From Polaromonas sp. A23 (GTDB lineage Bacteria > Pseudomonadota > Gammaproteobacteria > Burkholderiales > Burkholderiaceae_C), in the NCBI RefSeq assembly GCF_002001015.1, contig NZ_MUNO01000018.1:124001-188000 (forward strand): a stretch of DNA of 64,000 nt, given 5' to 3'. How positions within the stretch are numbered: position 1 is the stretch's first letter; each line of letters opens with the position of its first letter. A model generated the notes under the pieces. The model saw only the letters and a program-made list of their open reading frames with translations, made no database searches and was not told the origin of the DNA. Shown here in pieces: positions 37,085-46,131 of the stretch. A program made the position numbers and the translations under genes.

Positions 37085-37764
37085 AGGCTTTCCCCGACCT
37101 TGAGAACGCCGGCAGCCCGCAATGCGGCGTCCAGCCATTTGGCGGCTGTGTCGCCCCGCTTGATGGCGGCTATACGGTCGGTCTCGTCCTGAACCTTCTT
37201 CGCGGCCAGCGGCAAAAGCGACTCGATCTTTTCCCGCTCGACCACCACCACGCCGTCCGCATCGCCCAGGATGAAATCGCCGGGGTTGACCGTCACGCCG
37301 CCCACAGTGACGGGGTGGCCGATGCGGCCAGACACCAGCTTGGTCGGGCCATTCGGATTGGTGCCGACGCTGAAGACGGGGAACTTCATCTCCTCGATCT
37401 CCAGCGCATCCCGCACTGCGCCGTCGATCACGACACCGGCGATGCCCAGCTTCTGGCAGGCGGTCATCATGATGGTGCCCATCAAGGCCGCGGTCTGGTC
37501 GCCTTTTCCATCGATCACCAGCACGTCTCCTGGTCTGGCCAAGGACATGGCGGCATGAATCATGAGGTTGTCGCCGGGGCGAACGTCCACGGTGAAGGCT
37601 GTTCCCACGACTTTCATGTCGGGACGCAAGGCGCGAATACGCCCATGCATTGCACCGCGACGGCCAGCGACATCGGCAAGGATGGCGGCCTGGTACCCGG
37701 AGGCTTGTTGAACAATCGCTGCCGGGACCCGGTCGAACGTGCGGTTGATGTCGGGTAAGGTCAT
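37081..37764 (-). CDS. RraA-family aldolase/decarboxylase
   Basis: The 227-residue protein belongs to the RraA/HMG-aldolase family: ARPGDVLVIDGKGDQTAALM is followed by VVIDGAVRDALEIEEMKFPVF, containing the R-D pair used for metal/substrate binding in 4-hydroxy-4-methyl-2-oxoglutarate aldolases. Such enzymes cleave a branched hydroxy-oxo diacid to pyruvate or decarboxylate oxaloacetate. The C-terminal helical extension distinguishes it from the shorter RraA at 63496. It is translationally coupled to the hydroxyacid dehydrogenase. Confidence 0.87.
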   Translation of the reverse strand: MTLPDINRTFDRVPAAIVQQASGYQAAILADVAGRRGAMHGRIRALRPDMKVVGTAFTVDVRPGDNLMIHAAMSLARPGDVLVIDGKGDQTAALMGTIMMTACQKLGIAGVVIDGAVRDALEIEEMKFPVFSVGTNPNGPTKLVSGRIGHPVTVGGVTVNPGDFILGDADGVVVVEREKIESLLPLAAKKVQDETDRIAAIKRGDTAAKWLDAALRAAGVLKVGESL

Positions 37765-37806
37765 ATCTGTATATCTGTTATTGGCAGAGAGAATCGGATG
37801 GCAAGC

Positions 37807-39072
37807 TCAGGCTTCTGGCGTGAGAAAAGGGTTCAATAGAGAGCGACGGACATCACGCAGCTGTGTGCCCGTCACTTCAGAAATCGACATCAGGCCGAGA
37901 AGGCCCAGGTCGCGCTGGATTTCGTCGGCAAGGATACGGATCGCATGGCGCACGCCCTCTTCGCCAGCCACAGCGGCCGCATAGTTGAAGGGGCGGCCTA
38001 CAAACACGAACTTTGCGCCGAGTGCGAGCGCCTTCAGGACATCCGTCCCGCGCCGGATGCCGCTGTCCATCATGACTGGGAAGTCGCCACCCACGGCCTG
38101 GACGATTTCCGGCAGCACGCGCAGCGGCGAGACCGTGCCATCGAGCTGGCGGCCGCCATGGTTAGACACGATCAGGCCGTCGGCGCCCATGTCGCGCACT
38201 TTTCGTGCGTCCTCGTGGTTCATGATGCCCTTGACCACCAGGGTGCGCTTCCACTTGCGGCGGATCAGGGCCAGGTGCTCCCAATCCAGGTGATCCTTCG
38301 CCCCGAAGTCGCGTGCCACCCGCGACGAGAGGATGGGGGCGCCGCGGGTGGCATACGAGTTCTCGAAGTGCGGCATTCCGTGGGTAACGAGCGTCCGCAG
38401 GAAGGTCGCTATCGTCCAGCGCGGGTGGGTCAGCCCCTCCCACGCCAGGCGGAAGCTCGGTCGCAGGGGCGTGGAAAAGCCTGCGCGGATATTGTTCTCG
38501 CGGTTGGCGAGCACGGCGGTGTCCACCGTCAGCACGAGCGTCTTGACGCCCGCAGCGTCGACGCGATCGATCAAGGCTTCAATCCTGGCGGTCTCGCCAG
38601 GCAGGTAAGCCTGGAACCACGTGTCGGGGGCCGCGGCGATCACCTCTTCCAGCGCGATGAGTGAGGAGCCGCTCATGATCATCGGCACGCCCTCGGCCGC
38701 CGCTGCGCGGGCCTGCACAAGGTCGCCGCGGTACGCGCTCAGCGCGCTGATGCCCATGGGCGCGATGCCGAACGGTGATGCGTAGCGCCTCCCGAAAAGG
38801 TCGACTGCCTGGCTGCGACCGGAAACGTTGCGCAGCACTCGCGTGACGAAACCGAACTCGGAGAATGCCGTGCGGTTGTCGTGCAGCGAGGCCGAGTCTT
38901 CCGCTCCGCCGGCGATGTATTCAAAGAGCGGGCGCGGCAGGTGGCGCCGAGCGCTTGTCTCAAAATCCTGCAACGACAGGAACTTCCGCAAGCCCGGCGG
39001 CGCGGCGGGACGTGCTACCGGCGGCAGGCGCGTCACCGTCGGCGCAGCCCCGGAAGAGACTAGTTGCGACAT
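37807..39072 (-). CDS. FMN-dependent 2-hydroxyacid oxidase/dehydrogenase
   Basis: This 421-residue protein of the LldD/glycolate oxidase family oxidises an L-2-hydroxy acid to the 2-oxo acid. Family blocks are FEYIAGGAEDSASL (about 49-62), PFGIAPMGISAL, KTLVLTVDTAV, LVVKGIMNHEDAR (flavin lysine), IVSNHGGRQLDG (catalytic histidine) and FPVMMDSGIRRGTDVLKALA. I start at ATG 39072. Extending to 39183 would add a low-complexity PRSTDPRS-type stretch running into the neighbouring receptor gene. It lies 42 nt from the aldolase and 37 nt from the receptor, all in one direction. Confidence 0.9.
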   Translation of the reverse strand: MSQLVSSGAAPTVTRLPPVARPAAPPGLRKFLSLQDFETSARRHLPRPLFEYIAGGAEDSASLHDNRTAFSEFGFVTRVLRNVSGRSQAVDLFGRRYASPFGIAPMGISALSAYRGDLVQARAAAAEGVPMIMSGSSLIALEEVIAAAPDTWFQAYLPGETARIEALIDRVDAAGVKTLVLTVDTAVLANRENNIRAGFSTPLRPSFRLAWEGLTHPRWTIATFLRTLVTHGMPHFENSYATRGAPILSSRVARDFGAKDHLDWEHLALIRRKWKRTLVVKGIMNHEDARKVRDMGADGLIVSNHGGRQLDGTVSPLRVLPEIVQAVGGDFPVMMDSGIRRGTDVLKALALGAKFVFVGRPFNYAAAVAGEEGVRHAIRILADEIQRDLGLLGLMSISEVTGTQLRDVRRSLLNPFLTPEA

Positions 39073-39109
39073 GCGGAGATCCGTTGACCTTGGATGTTTG
39101 CTTCGCGGG

Positions 39110-40075
39110 TCAGTCGATCGTGGCGCCGGATTCCTTGACGACCTTGCCCCACCTGGACATTTCGCCACCGATAAATTTTGCAAACTGATCAGGCGTGCTG
39201 CCGGCGACGTCAGCCCCCTGGTCGCTCAGCTTTTTCTGCAGTTCGGGATTTTTGAGCGCCTTGTTGATTTCGGCATTCAACCTGACGACTATTTCCTTTG
39301 GTAGTTTGGCCGGGCCGAGAATGCCGAACCACGTCGCTACTTCAAAGTTTTTGTAACCTGACTCCGCGATCGTGGGCGTTTGCGGAATGTCGTCGACACG
39401 CTTGAGGGAAGTCACAGCCAACGCCCGCATCTTTCCGCTCTTGATATTCCCGATCACGGTGGGGATGGACGACACGTAGATTTGCACCTGGCCGCCGATG
39501 ACGTCGGTGATGGCTATGGCAGCGCCCTTGTAGGGGATGTGCACCAGCTTGATCCCGGCTTCTTTCTGAAACAGCTCAGTCGCCAGATGACCGACCGTCC
39601 CATTTCCCGATGTCGCGAAATTGATGGTGCCGGGCCTGGCTTTGGCGTCGGACACCACGTCCGCGAGGGTCTTGTATGGCGAATCCGTCGCCACGACCAG
39701 GACCATGGGGGAACTCGCAACCATTGAGATGGGCGCCAGATCCTTGACCGGGTCGTAAGGCAGCTTTTTGTACAGACTCGGGTTGATGGCCAGGTTGCTG
39801 GTTTGCCCGAGCACGAGGCTGTAACCGTCGGCTGGCGACTTGGCGATGTTGTCCAGGCCGATGGCGCCGCCAGAACCAGGCTTGTTCTCGACGATGAAGG
39901 ACCATTTGGTGGCCTCAGTGATTTTCTGGGTCACCTCGCGCGCAAGGATGTCGGTGCCCCCGCCTGGGGGGAAGGGAACGACGAGTCGAATGGGCTTGGA
40001 CGGCCATGTCTGGCCGAACGAGACGGTACAGGCGGTGCAGGCGATTAACGCCAGCAAGAGGCGGCGGGTGTTCAT
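39110..40075 (-). CDS. Bug-type tripartite tricarboxylate transporter receptor
   Basis: The 321-residue periplasmic protein begins with a signal peptide (MNTRRLLLALIACTACTVSF, cleaved after FG). The mature protein opens with the Bug signature WPSKPIRLVVPFPPGGGTDI, then VENKPGSGGAIG and VHIPYKGAAIAITDVIGGQV. It binds a small carboxylate for uptake. No TctA/TctB membrane genes are nearby, so it is an orphan receptor, common in Burkholderiales. AGGAG precedes ATG 40075. It is divergent from the LysR gene and is probably first in the operon with the oxidase, aldolase and dehydrogenase. Confidence 0.92.
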   Translation of the reverse strand: MNTRRLLLALIACTACTVSFGQTWPSKPIRLVVPFPPGGGTDILAREVTQKITEATKWSFIVENKPGSGGAIGLDNIAKSPADGYSLVLGQTSNLAINPSLYKKLPYDPVKDLAPISMVASSPMVLVVATDSPYKTLADVVSDAKARPGTINFATSGNGTVGHLATELFQKEAGIKLVHIPYKGAAIAITDVIGGQVQIYVSSIPTVIGNIKSGKMRALAVTSLKRVDDIPQTPTIAESGYKNFEVATWFGILGPAKLPKEIVVRLNAEINKALKNPELQKKLSDQGADVAGSTPDQFAKFIGGEMSRWGKVVKESGATID

Positions 40076-40173
40076 TGAGTTTGTCTCCTTAGTTTTTGTA
40101 CCACCAGTATCAGCAGGTGTTAATCTACGGTCCAATTGATAATTTCTTCATTTTCATAAATAAGACTTTTGCA

Positions 40174-41052
40174 ATGGATTTTCGTGACCTGCGCTATTTC
40201 GAAACAATTGCCGAACTGCAGCATGTCGGACGTGCAGCCGAGAAACTGCATCGCACGCAGCCCGCGCTGACCAGCTGCATCCGTCGGCTGGAGGAGGACT
40301 GCGGCTTTCCTGTTTTCGAGCGTGCCGGGCGCGGAATTCGACTGACCGCGGCAGGCCAGGTGCTGCTCAAGTGGGCTCAGCGCATGCGCTTCGACATGGA
40401 GGATGCGAAGCTTGAGATTGCCGCCATCGGAAGCGGCCTTGCCGGGCATGTACGAATTGGCATTGTGCCGACAGCTGCCCGGTTCCTTCTGCCTGCCGCG
40501 GCGCGGCAACTGCTGCAGGAGGGGCCTGACATCACGCTGCGGACGGTCGTGGGGCTTGTCGACAAGTTGAATTCGTTGCTGGAACAGGGAGAGCTGGACA
40601 TCGTCGTAGCGACTGAGACTCCCACTGCACCGGGAATGGTCTCCAGGCTCCTGGCGGAAGATGTCGTCGTCGTCGCCGCGAGCGCCAAGCACGAGATCTT
40701 TAGCGGCAAGCCGACTCTGAGAGATCTGACGAAGTATCGGTGGGCACTACAGCCTCCCGGCGCACCTTTGCGAGATTGGCTCGACCACACATTCGACAGA
40801 CGCCGGTTGCCGCGACCTGATGTGCAGGTCGAAAGCACGATGCTACTGATGCTTCCGACCCTCATCGCAGAAACCGGTCTCCTGAGCTTCTTCTCCCGTC
40901 GCCATCTCGGCGCAAAAGGCTCGGGTTCAGGCTTTAAGGAAGTTCCTTTGAAGGAGACGACCATGCTGCGGCGGTTTGTGGTGACCTACCGCGAGAAGGG
41001 GTACCTTTCAGCCGCCACGCTGCGACTCATAGACTTGCTGGCGCAGGGTTGA
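40174..41052 (+). CDS. LysR-family regulator
   Basis: The 292-residue regulator has an N-terminal LysR helix-turn-helix (MDFRDLRYFETIAELQHVGR, then AAEKLHRTQPALTSCIRRLE) and a C-terminal LysR substrate domain. ATG 40174 gives the normal family start. The preceding 26 codons are AT-rich promoter sequence. It is divergent from the Bug receptor gene with a 98-nt gap containing the imperfect dyad TTAATC...GATAATT near 40120-40143, a possible LysR site. It is the likely activator of the hydroxy-acid cluster. Confidence 0.9.
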   Translation: MDFRDLRYFETIAELQHVGRAAEKLHRTQPALTSCIRRLEEDCGFPVFERAGRGIRLTAAGQVLLKWAQRMRFDMEDAKLEIAAIGSGLAGHVRIGIVPTAARFLLPAAARQLLQEGPDITLRTVVGLVDKLNSLLEQGELDIVVATETPTAPGMVSRLLAEDVVVVAASAKHEIFSGKPTLRDLTKYRWALQPPGAPLRDWLDHTFDRRRLPRPDVQVESTMLLMLPTLIAETGLLSFFSRRHLGAKGSGSGFKEVPLKETTMLRRFVVTYREKGYLSAATLRLIDLLAQG

Positions 41053-41072
41053 ACGAGCGCCTTGCCAGCTGC

Positions 41073-41777
41073 TTAAGGCCGCGCCGGAATACCCAGACCC
41101 TTGACGACCGCCGGACGCGCCGCAAAAACCTCCAGCACGCGCTGAACATTCGGGAAGTCGTTGATGCCGACAAGGTCACCGGCTCCGTAAAACCCGATCA
41201 GGTTGCGCACCCAGGGGAAGGTGGCGATGTCGGCGATGGTGTAGCTGTCGCCCATGATCCAGCTGCGGCCGGCCAGGCGTTGGTCCAGCACACCCAGCAG
41301 GCGTTTGGACTCGGCCACGTAACGGTCGCGCGGGCGTTTGTCTTCGTACTCCTTGCCGGCAAACTTGTGGAAGAAGCCGAGCTGGCCAAACATCGGGCCG
41401 ATGCCGCCCATCTGGAACATCAGCCACTGAATGGTTTCATAACGGCCCGCCGCATCCGCAGGCATGAACTGACCGGTTTTTTCAGCGAGGTAAATCAGGA
41501 TGGCGCCGGATTCGAACAGTGCCAGCGGTTTTCCGCCCGGGCCGTTGGGGTCGAGGATGGCGGGGATCTTGTTGTTCGGGTTCAGCGAAAGAAAGGCGGG
41601 CGACAGCTGGTCGTTGGTCGCAAAGTCCACGAGGTGCGCTTCATAGGGCAGCCCGGTTTCTTCCAGCATGATGGATGCCTTCACGCCGTTGGGTGTGGGC
41701 AGGGAGTAGAGCTGGATGCGGTCAGCGTGCTGGGCCGGCCATTTTTGGGTGATGGGAAAATTGGAAAGATCAGGCAT
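41073..41777 (-). CDS. Glutathione S-transferase, YfcG/YghU-like
   Basis: The 234-residue protein has an N-terminal thioredoxin-like domain (QLYSLPTPNGVKASIMLEET, about 22-41), the glutathione-contacting NKIPAILDPNG and FESGAILIYLAEKTG, and an all-helical C-terminal domain with SYTIADIATFPWVRN. The NGVK segment with a threonine/asparagine near the active site is typical of the Nu class YfcG/YghU, which have disulfide-reductase activity. It converges on the LysR gene and is a single-gene unit. Confidence 0.9.
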   Translation of the reverse strand: MPDLSNFPITQKWPAQHADRIQLYSLPTPNGVKASIMLEETGLPYEAHLVDFATNDQLSPAFLSLNPNNKIPAILDPNGPGGKPLALFESGAILIYLAEKTGQFMPADAAGRYETIQWLMFQMGGIGPMFGQLGFFHKFAGKEYEDKRPRDRYVAESKRLLGVLDQRLAGRSWIMGDSYTIADIATFPWVRNLIGFYGAGDLVGINDFPNVQRVLEVFAARPAVVKGLGIPARP

Positions 41778-41881
41778 GTTGATGAAAACTTTTCTGCTGG
41801 AGGGGTTGCTGATGGGCTGCCTACTGTAGCCCAGACGCGAAAAAAACGCAGAGCCACGGTTAACCCTGGGGTAGGCAAAAT

Positions 41882-41945
41882 GCTATTAAATCAGTAGCTG
41901 CTTGCGCCCGGCCGATAAAGGCTCCATGCGGTTTTTGCTTATGCG
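41882..41945 (+). repeat. Intergenic repeat copy E
   Basis: GCTATTAAATCAGTAGCTGC, then TTGCGCCCGGCCGATAAAGG and CTCCATGCGGTTTTT. It lies between the GST and amidase genes, close in sequence to copy A but without its long hairpin. Confidence 0.7.
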
Positions 41946-41986
41946 CTGACAGCGCCTGTACCTTTTGGCACCTTTCGGACCGCCGG

Positions 41987-43291
41987 TCAGTGTTGGCCGA
42001 GTTCCCGCTCAACCGCGGCGCCCAACGCCAGAAGATCCCTGTCAGCGCCACGGCGGCCCACCAGCATCAAGCCCACGGCCAGCCCGTTGCCGCGCGGCAA
42101 GGGCAGCGAGAGCGCAGGCAGGTCGAAGAAGTTGAAGACAGAAGGGTTGCGCAGCAGCAAGGCGTTGGTGCGCAAAAACACTTCTTCGTTTTGCACGGCG
42201 TCAATCCGGGGCGCCAGCATCGGCACGGTGGGCAGTAGCAAGGCATCCAGGCCGGCCATGCGGGCGTCAAGCGCGGGCAGCAGGGCAGCGCGTGCCTGCT
42301 GAATGCCCACATAACTGGCCGCGTCCAGCGTCTGGCCACGGCGTATGCGGCCGAGCACGATGGGGTCGTAAGCGTCAGGCTGGCTGTCGGCCCACTGGCG
42401 GTGAATCCAGGCCGCTTCGGCCGCAACCAGGGTACCGCGCTCCTGCAGGCGGAAGGGCTCGCCGAGCAAATCATCCAGGGCTTCGTTGCTGATATTGGCA
42501 CCGGCCTTGGCCAGGCGCTCCAGCGCCTGTTCGACCGCCGTCAGAACTTCGCCATCCGCCTGGCTGAACAGCAGTCCGCGTGCCACACCCAGGCGCAGGC
42601 CGCGCACATTGCGTTGTGGCAGGGGCTCATGCGCCGTTGCGGCCAGCACACTGTCGGCCGCTGCCGCATCGGCAACACTGCGGCACAGCGGGCCGATGGT
42701 GTCGAGCGTGAACGAAAGCGGAAAAGCGCCTTCGCGCGTGACGCGGGCCTGCGTCGGCTTGAAACCCACCAGCCCGTTGAGCGCCGAGGGAATACGCACC
42801 GAACCGCCAGTGTCCGAGCCGATGGCGATTTCGGCCATGCCGCGCGCCACGGACACACCCGCGCCCGAAGACGAGCCGCCTGGAATGCACATGGCATCTT
42901 TTGCGTTACCGGGCGTGCCGTAGTGGGGATTGATGCCGACACCCGAGAAAGCGAACTCGGTCATGTTGGTTTTGCCGATGATGACGGCACCGGCTGCACG
43001 CAGGCGGCTCACCACCACCGCGTCACGCGCGGCAGGTTCGGCATCGCGCAGCAAGGCCGAGCCGGCGGTGGTGGCTTCGCCGGCCACGTCGAACAAATCC
43101 TTGATCGAAACAATGCGACCGTCGAGTGGGCCTAGCGGTTTGCCACTGGCGGCTCTCGCGTCGGCGGCCTTTGCAGCCGCCCGGGCTTCATTCGCATACA
43201 CGCGTGTGAAGATGCGGCGGCCTTCGTCACCGGCGGCCGCAATCTCGGTCAGCGCCGCCTCTAGTTTCTGGGTGGAGGTGATCATGCTCAT
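41987..43291 (-). CDS. Amidase signature enzyme
   Basis: The 434-residue protein hydrolyses an amide bond with the Ser-cisSer-Lys triad: lysine in IVSIKDLFDVAG (about residue 63), and serines in GGSSSGAGVSVA and GSDTGGSVRIPS (about 135-165), followed by GLVGFKPTQARVTREG. It resembles GatA-like amidases used for diverse amides. No gatB/gatC is adjacent, so tRNA amidation is unlikely. The start is the first ATG and a second follows two codons later. Confidence 0.9.
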   Translation of the reverse strand: MSMITSTQKLEAALTEIAAAGDEGRRIFTRVYANEARAAAKAADARAASGKPLGPLDGRIVSIKDLFDVAGEATTAGSALLRDAEPAARDAVVVSRLRAAGAVIIGKTNMTEFAFSGVGINPHYGTPGNAKDAMCIPGGSSSGAGVSVARGMAEIAIGSDTGGSVRIPSALNGLVGFKPTQARVTREGAFPLSFTLDTIGPLCRSVADAAAADSVLAATAHEPLPQRNVRGLRLGVARGLLFSQADGEVLTAVEQALERLAKAGANISNEALDDLLGEPFRLQERGTLVAAEAAWIHRQWADSQPDAYDPIVLGRIRRGQTLDAASYVGIQQARAALLPALDARMAGLDALLLPTVPMLAPRIDAVQNEEVFLRTNALLLRNPSVFNFFDLPALSLPLPRGNGLAVGLMLVGRRGADRDLLALGAAVERELGQH

Positions 43292-43361
43292 GGGGCCGTA
43301 CCTTAACGCATTGCTTTCCGGTGCTCCTCACCGTGGGCTGATGGCCGTTTTCCCTGGAAGG

Positions 43362-44576
43362 TCAGTCTTGCAGGCTGACGGCCGCACTGAACATGGCATA
43401 CAGCTCGGCCTGCCAATTGCCCTCATGATTGACAGCGGTCTGCACCAGCACGGTCTGCGTCGGCAGGTCAACAAATACCCGCTGCCCGTGGTGGCCATTG
43501 AAGACCATCTGCGATCCGTCCGCCTTGGCGTGCCACATGAAGGCCTTGTAACCGGCCAGCAAAGCGGGGCGGGGCCGGGCGGAGCCGTAACTCACCTGCC
43601 TGTCGCTGTCTGTCCAGCGCGAGCATTCGGCTATCCAGGCGCTGCTGACAATCTGCTGCCCGTTCATCTGCCCGCGCTGGGCCACCAGTTGACCGAGCCG
43701 CGCCCAGTCTCTCAGACGCGCCGCCACGCCTATGCAGTTGAATTCATTACCCCGGGAATCCGTCGACCAGGTGGCTGCCGCCTCCGCGCCCATGGGTTGC
43801 CACAGCGCAGCCTGTGCAAATTCGGAGAGGCTCTGGCCCGTGACCCGGCGGATCACCATACCGATGGTCAACGGACACAGCTCGTTGTAATTGAAAGTGC
43901 GGCCGGCGTCTTCGCGGCGCTGGTTCCAGCCCGCCACTGTTCGCGCTACGTCGGTGTTGGCGCCGATGAAGGCGGCGGGATAGATGACTGGGTTGTCACG
44001 GTCGTGCAGCACCTCTGCACCGCTGGACATGTTCGACAGGTGGCGCAGCGTGACGCCACCGTGCAAGGTGCCCTGCAACTCGGGCACGTAGCGCTGGGCC
44101 TCGTCGTCATACGAGGCGATCAGCTTGCGGTCTATGCAAATACCCAACAGCAGCGACGTCACGCTCTTGGCCATGGACCAACTGGTCAGGCGCATGGCCG
44201 CGGTACGCTGATGCCGGTAACTTTCGTGCCAGATATTTCCCTTGCGGGCAATCAGCAGGCCGGTCACGGGCCACTGGTCCAGGTACTCTTGCGGACGGCG
44301 GCTGAACACGCCCCAGCGGTAGTTGAAGTCCGGCCGTAGGGCCTCAGTGAGCGGACTGGCTGCCGGCGCTGCCGCGATGGTACGGTGCTTGAACATCTGC
44401 TCGAAGCCACCCGAATAGTTGCCGACGCGAAAGGCCGTGCCTTTCTCGAACCCGCCGCCCCAGCCGGTGGGGTAGCCCGCGTCGGCCCCCCATGGGTCAG
44501 CGGCGGATGCCCGCAGGGGCAACAATCCCGCTGCCGCCATGCCGGCTGCGCCTGCCAGTACCTGTCTGCGTTTCAT
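43362..44576 (-). CDS. Tat-exported serine hydrolase of the beta-lactamase/EstB type
   Basis: The 404-residue protein has a twin-arginine signal (MKRRQVLAGAAGMAAAGLLP and cleavage after ASA) and a beta-lactamase-fold domain with the S134-x-x-K137 motif in TSWSMAKSVTS. FNYNELCPL at 228-236 occupies the place of the usual Y-x-N motif. Relatives act as esterases, D-amino peptidases or cell-wall hydrolases. AGGAG precedes ATG 44576. It is divergent from the aldehyde dehydrogenase with a short gap. Confidence 0.85.
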   Translation of the reverse strand: MKRRQVLAGAAGMAAAGLLPLRASAADPWGADAGYPTGWGGGFEKGTAFRVGNYSGGFEQMFKHRTIAAAPAASPLTEALRPDFNYRWGVFSRRPQEYLDQWPVTGLLIARKGNIWHESYRHQRTAAMRLTSWSMAKSVTSLLLGICIDRKLIASYDDEAQRYVPELQGTLHGGVTLRHLSNMSSGAEVLHDRDNPVIYPAAFIGANTDVARTVAGWNQRREDAGRTFNYNELCPLTIGMVIRRVTGQSLSEFAQAALWQPMGAEAAATWSTDSRGNEFNCIGVAARLRDWARLGQLVAQRGQMNGQQIVSSAWIAECSRWTDSDRQVSYGSARPRPALLAGYKAFMWHAKADGSQMVFNGHHGQRVFVDLPTQTVLVQTAVNHEGNWQAELYAMFSAAVSLQD

Positions 44577-44649
44577 CGCGCGATCTCCTGAGGGTGAGAG
44601 TGAGGTTGAGCCCCTAATGTACAAGCGCATCGCCCCCTATCATTGCCGG

Positions 44650-46065
44650 ATGAATTCCAGCACACCTTCCCTTCGCCCCCTGTTTGATGCCCAGTTCCAC
44701 GCCAGCCGTGCGCAGGTCGAAGTGCCGCTGGCGCTGCGGCGCGACAGGTTGCTGCGCATCCGTGCCTTGCTTGATGAACACGGAAGCGCGCTGGCTGCAG
44801 CAGTGCAAGCCGATTTTGGCGTGCGCTCTGCGCAACTGACCGAGATCGCGGACCTCTTTGTGCTGCGCACGCTGCTGTCGCATACGCTCAAACATTTGCC
44901 GAAGTGGATCAAGCCGGTGAAGGTGTCCACACCGCTGTATTTGCAGCCTTCAAGCGCCTACCTGCAGCGCCAGCCGGTGGGCGTGGTCGGCGTGGTGTCG
45001 CCCTGGAACTATCCACTGCAGCTGGCGCTGGCGCCGGCCATCACGGCCCTGGCTGCCGGCAACCGCGTGATGCTCAAACCGAGCGAGCTGACACCGCGCA
45101 CCTCGGCATTGATGGGTGAACTGATTGGCAAGGCTTTTTCAGGCGACGAGTTTTGTGTGGTTCAGGGTGATGCGGCGCTTGCCGTGGCTTTTACCAGTCT
45201 GCCGTTTGACCACCTGGTCTTCACCGGCTCGACGGCGACCGGCCGCAAGGTGGCCGAAGCCGCTGCCGCCAACTTGACACCGACCACGCTGGAGCTGGGC
45301 GGCAAATCGCCATGCATCGTTGACGCATCGTGCGACCTCAACAGTGCGGCGCTGAAGATCGCACATGGCAAGCTGCTCAACGCGGGGCAAACTTGCATTG
45401 CGCCTGACTACGTGCTGGTGCCCGCAGGCCGCGAAGCTGCTTTTGGCGAAGCCTTCACACGCGCTGTGGCCAAATTGTTTCCAATCATCGCCGGCAACCC
45501 CGACTACGCAGCCATCATCAGCCCGCGCCATCACGAGCGCCTGCAGGCGCTGCTGGCGCAGGCAGAAGGCGAAGGTGCGCGCCTGCAGGTAGTGAATCCC
45601 GGTGGCGCCGCGGCAGGCGATGCAAGGCAGATGGCGCCGGTGCTGGTGTTTGGCGCCACACCGGCCATGAAGCTGATGGACGAGGAAATTTTCGGCCCCA
45701 TTCTTCCGGTGCTTCCCTACGCGTCGATGGACGAAGCCATTCGCTATATCAATGACCGGCCGCGGCCGTTGGCCCTGTACTGGTTCGGTACCGACACGGC
45801 CTCACGCGATACCGTGTTGGCACGCACAGTAAGCGGTGGCGTCACGGTGAACGACACGCTGATGCACATCGCCCACGACAACCTGCCTTTCGGCGGCGTG
45901 GGCGAGAGCGGCTGGGGCGCCTACCACGGTGAAACCGGGTTTCTGCGCTTCACCCAGCAGAAGCCGGTGCTGGTGTCGTCAAAGTGGGCGCGTGGTGACT
46001 TGTTTTACCCGCCATATGGCAAGCGCTTCGACCAGATCATGGGTTTGCTCAAACGCTGGCTATAA
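44650..46065 (+). CDS. Coniferyl-aldehyde-dehydrogenase-like ALDH
   Basis: The 471-residue NAD(P)-dependent aldehyde dehydrogenase oxidises an aldehyde to the acid. It shows VVGVVSPWNYPLQLALAPAI, FTGSTATGRKVAEAA, the general base in LELGGKSPC (near residue 215) and the nucleophile in GQTCIAPDYV (near 249), then EEIFGPILPVL. The overall type is that of coniferyl aldehyde/class 3 enzymes. The ribosome site is poor for both ATG 44650 and the alternative 44617, so the start is uncertain by 11 residues. A thioesterase-like gene follows on the same strand. Confidence 0.92.
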   Translation: MNSSTPSLRPLFDAQFHASRAQVEVPLALRRDRLLRIRALLDEHGSALAAAVQADFGVRSAQLTEIADLFVLRTLLSHTLKHLPKWIKPVKVSTPLYLQPSSAYLQRQPVGVVGVVSPWNYPLQLALAPAITALAAGNRVMLKPSELTPRTSALMGELIGKAFSGDEFCVVQGDAALAVAFTSLPFDHLVFTGSTATGRKVAEAAAANLTPTTLELGGKSPCIVDASCDLNSAALKIAHGKLLNAGQTCIAPDYVLVPAGREAAFGEAFTRAVAKLFPIIAGNPDYAAIISPRHHERLQALLAQAEGEGARLQVVNPGGAAAGDARQMAPVLVFGATPAMKLMDEEIFGPILPVLPYASMDEAIRYINDRPRPLALYWFGTDTASRDTVLARTVSGGVTVNDTLMHIAHDNLPFGGVGESGWGAYHGETGFLRFTQQKPVLVSSKWARGDLFYPPYGKRFDQIMGLLKRWL

Positions 46066-46131
46066 GGAAGCACAAGACGAGTACGTGTGTGGGCTGATAT
46101 TCTTTGGTGCTGATCAACATCTGCACCGGCC

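Noticed and set aside
39073-39183. Longer N-terminus for the FMN hydroxyacid oxidase
   Set aside because: The extra residues are a PRSTD-type low-complexity run overlapping the receptor gene.
41987-43291. GatA subunit of the tRNA amidotransferase
   Set aside because: The amidase signature alone is not specific and gatB/gatC are absent from the neighbourhood.
42930-44339. Plus-strand open frame of about 470 codons
   Set aside because: It is antisense to the amidase and the Tat-exported hydrolase, whose motifs are intact.
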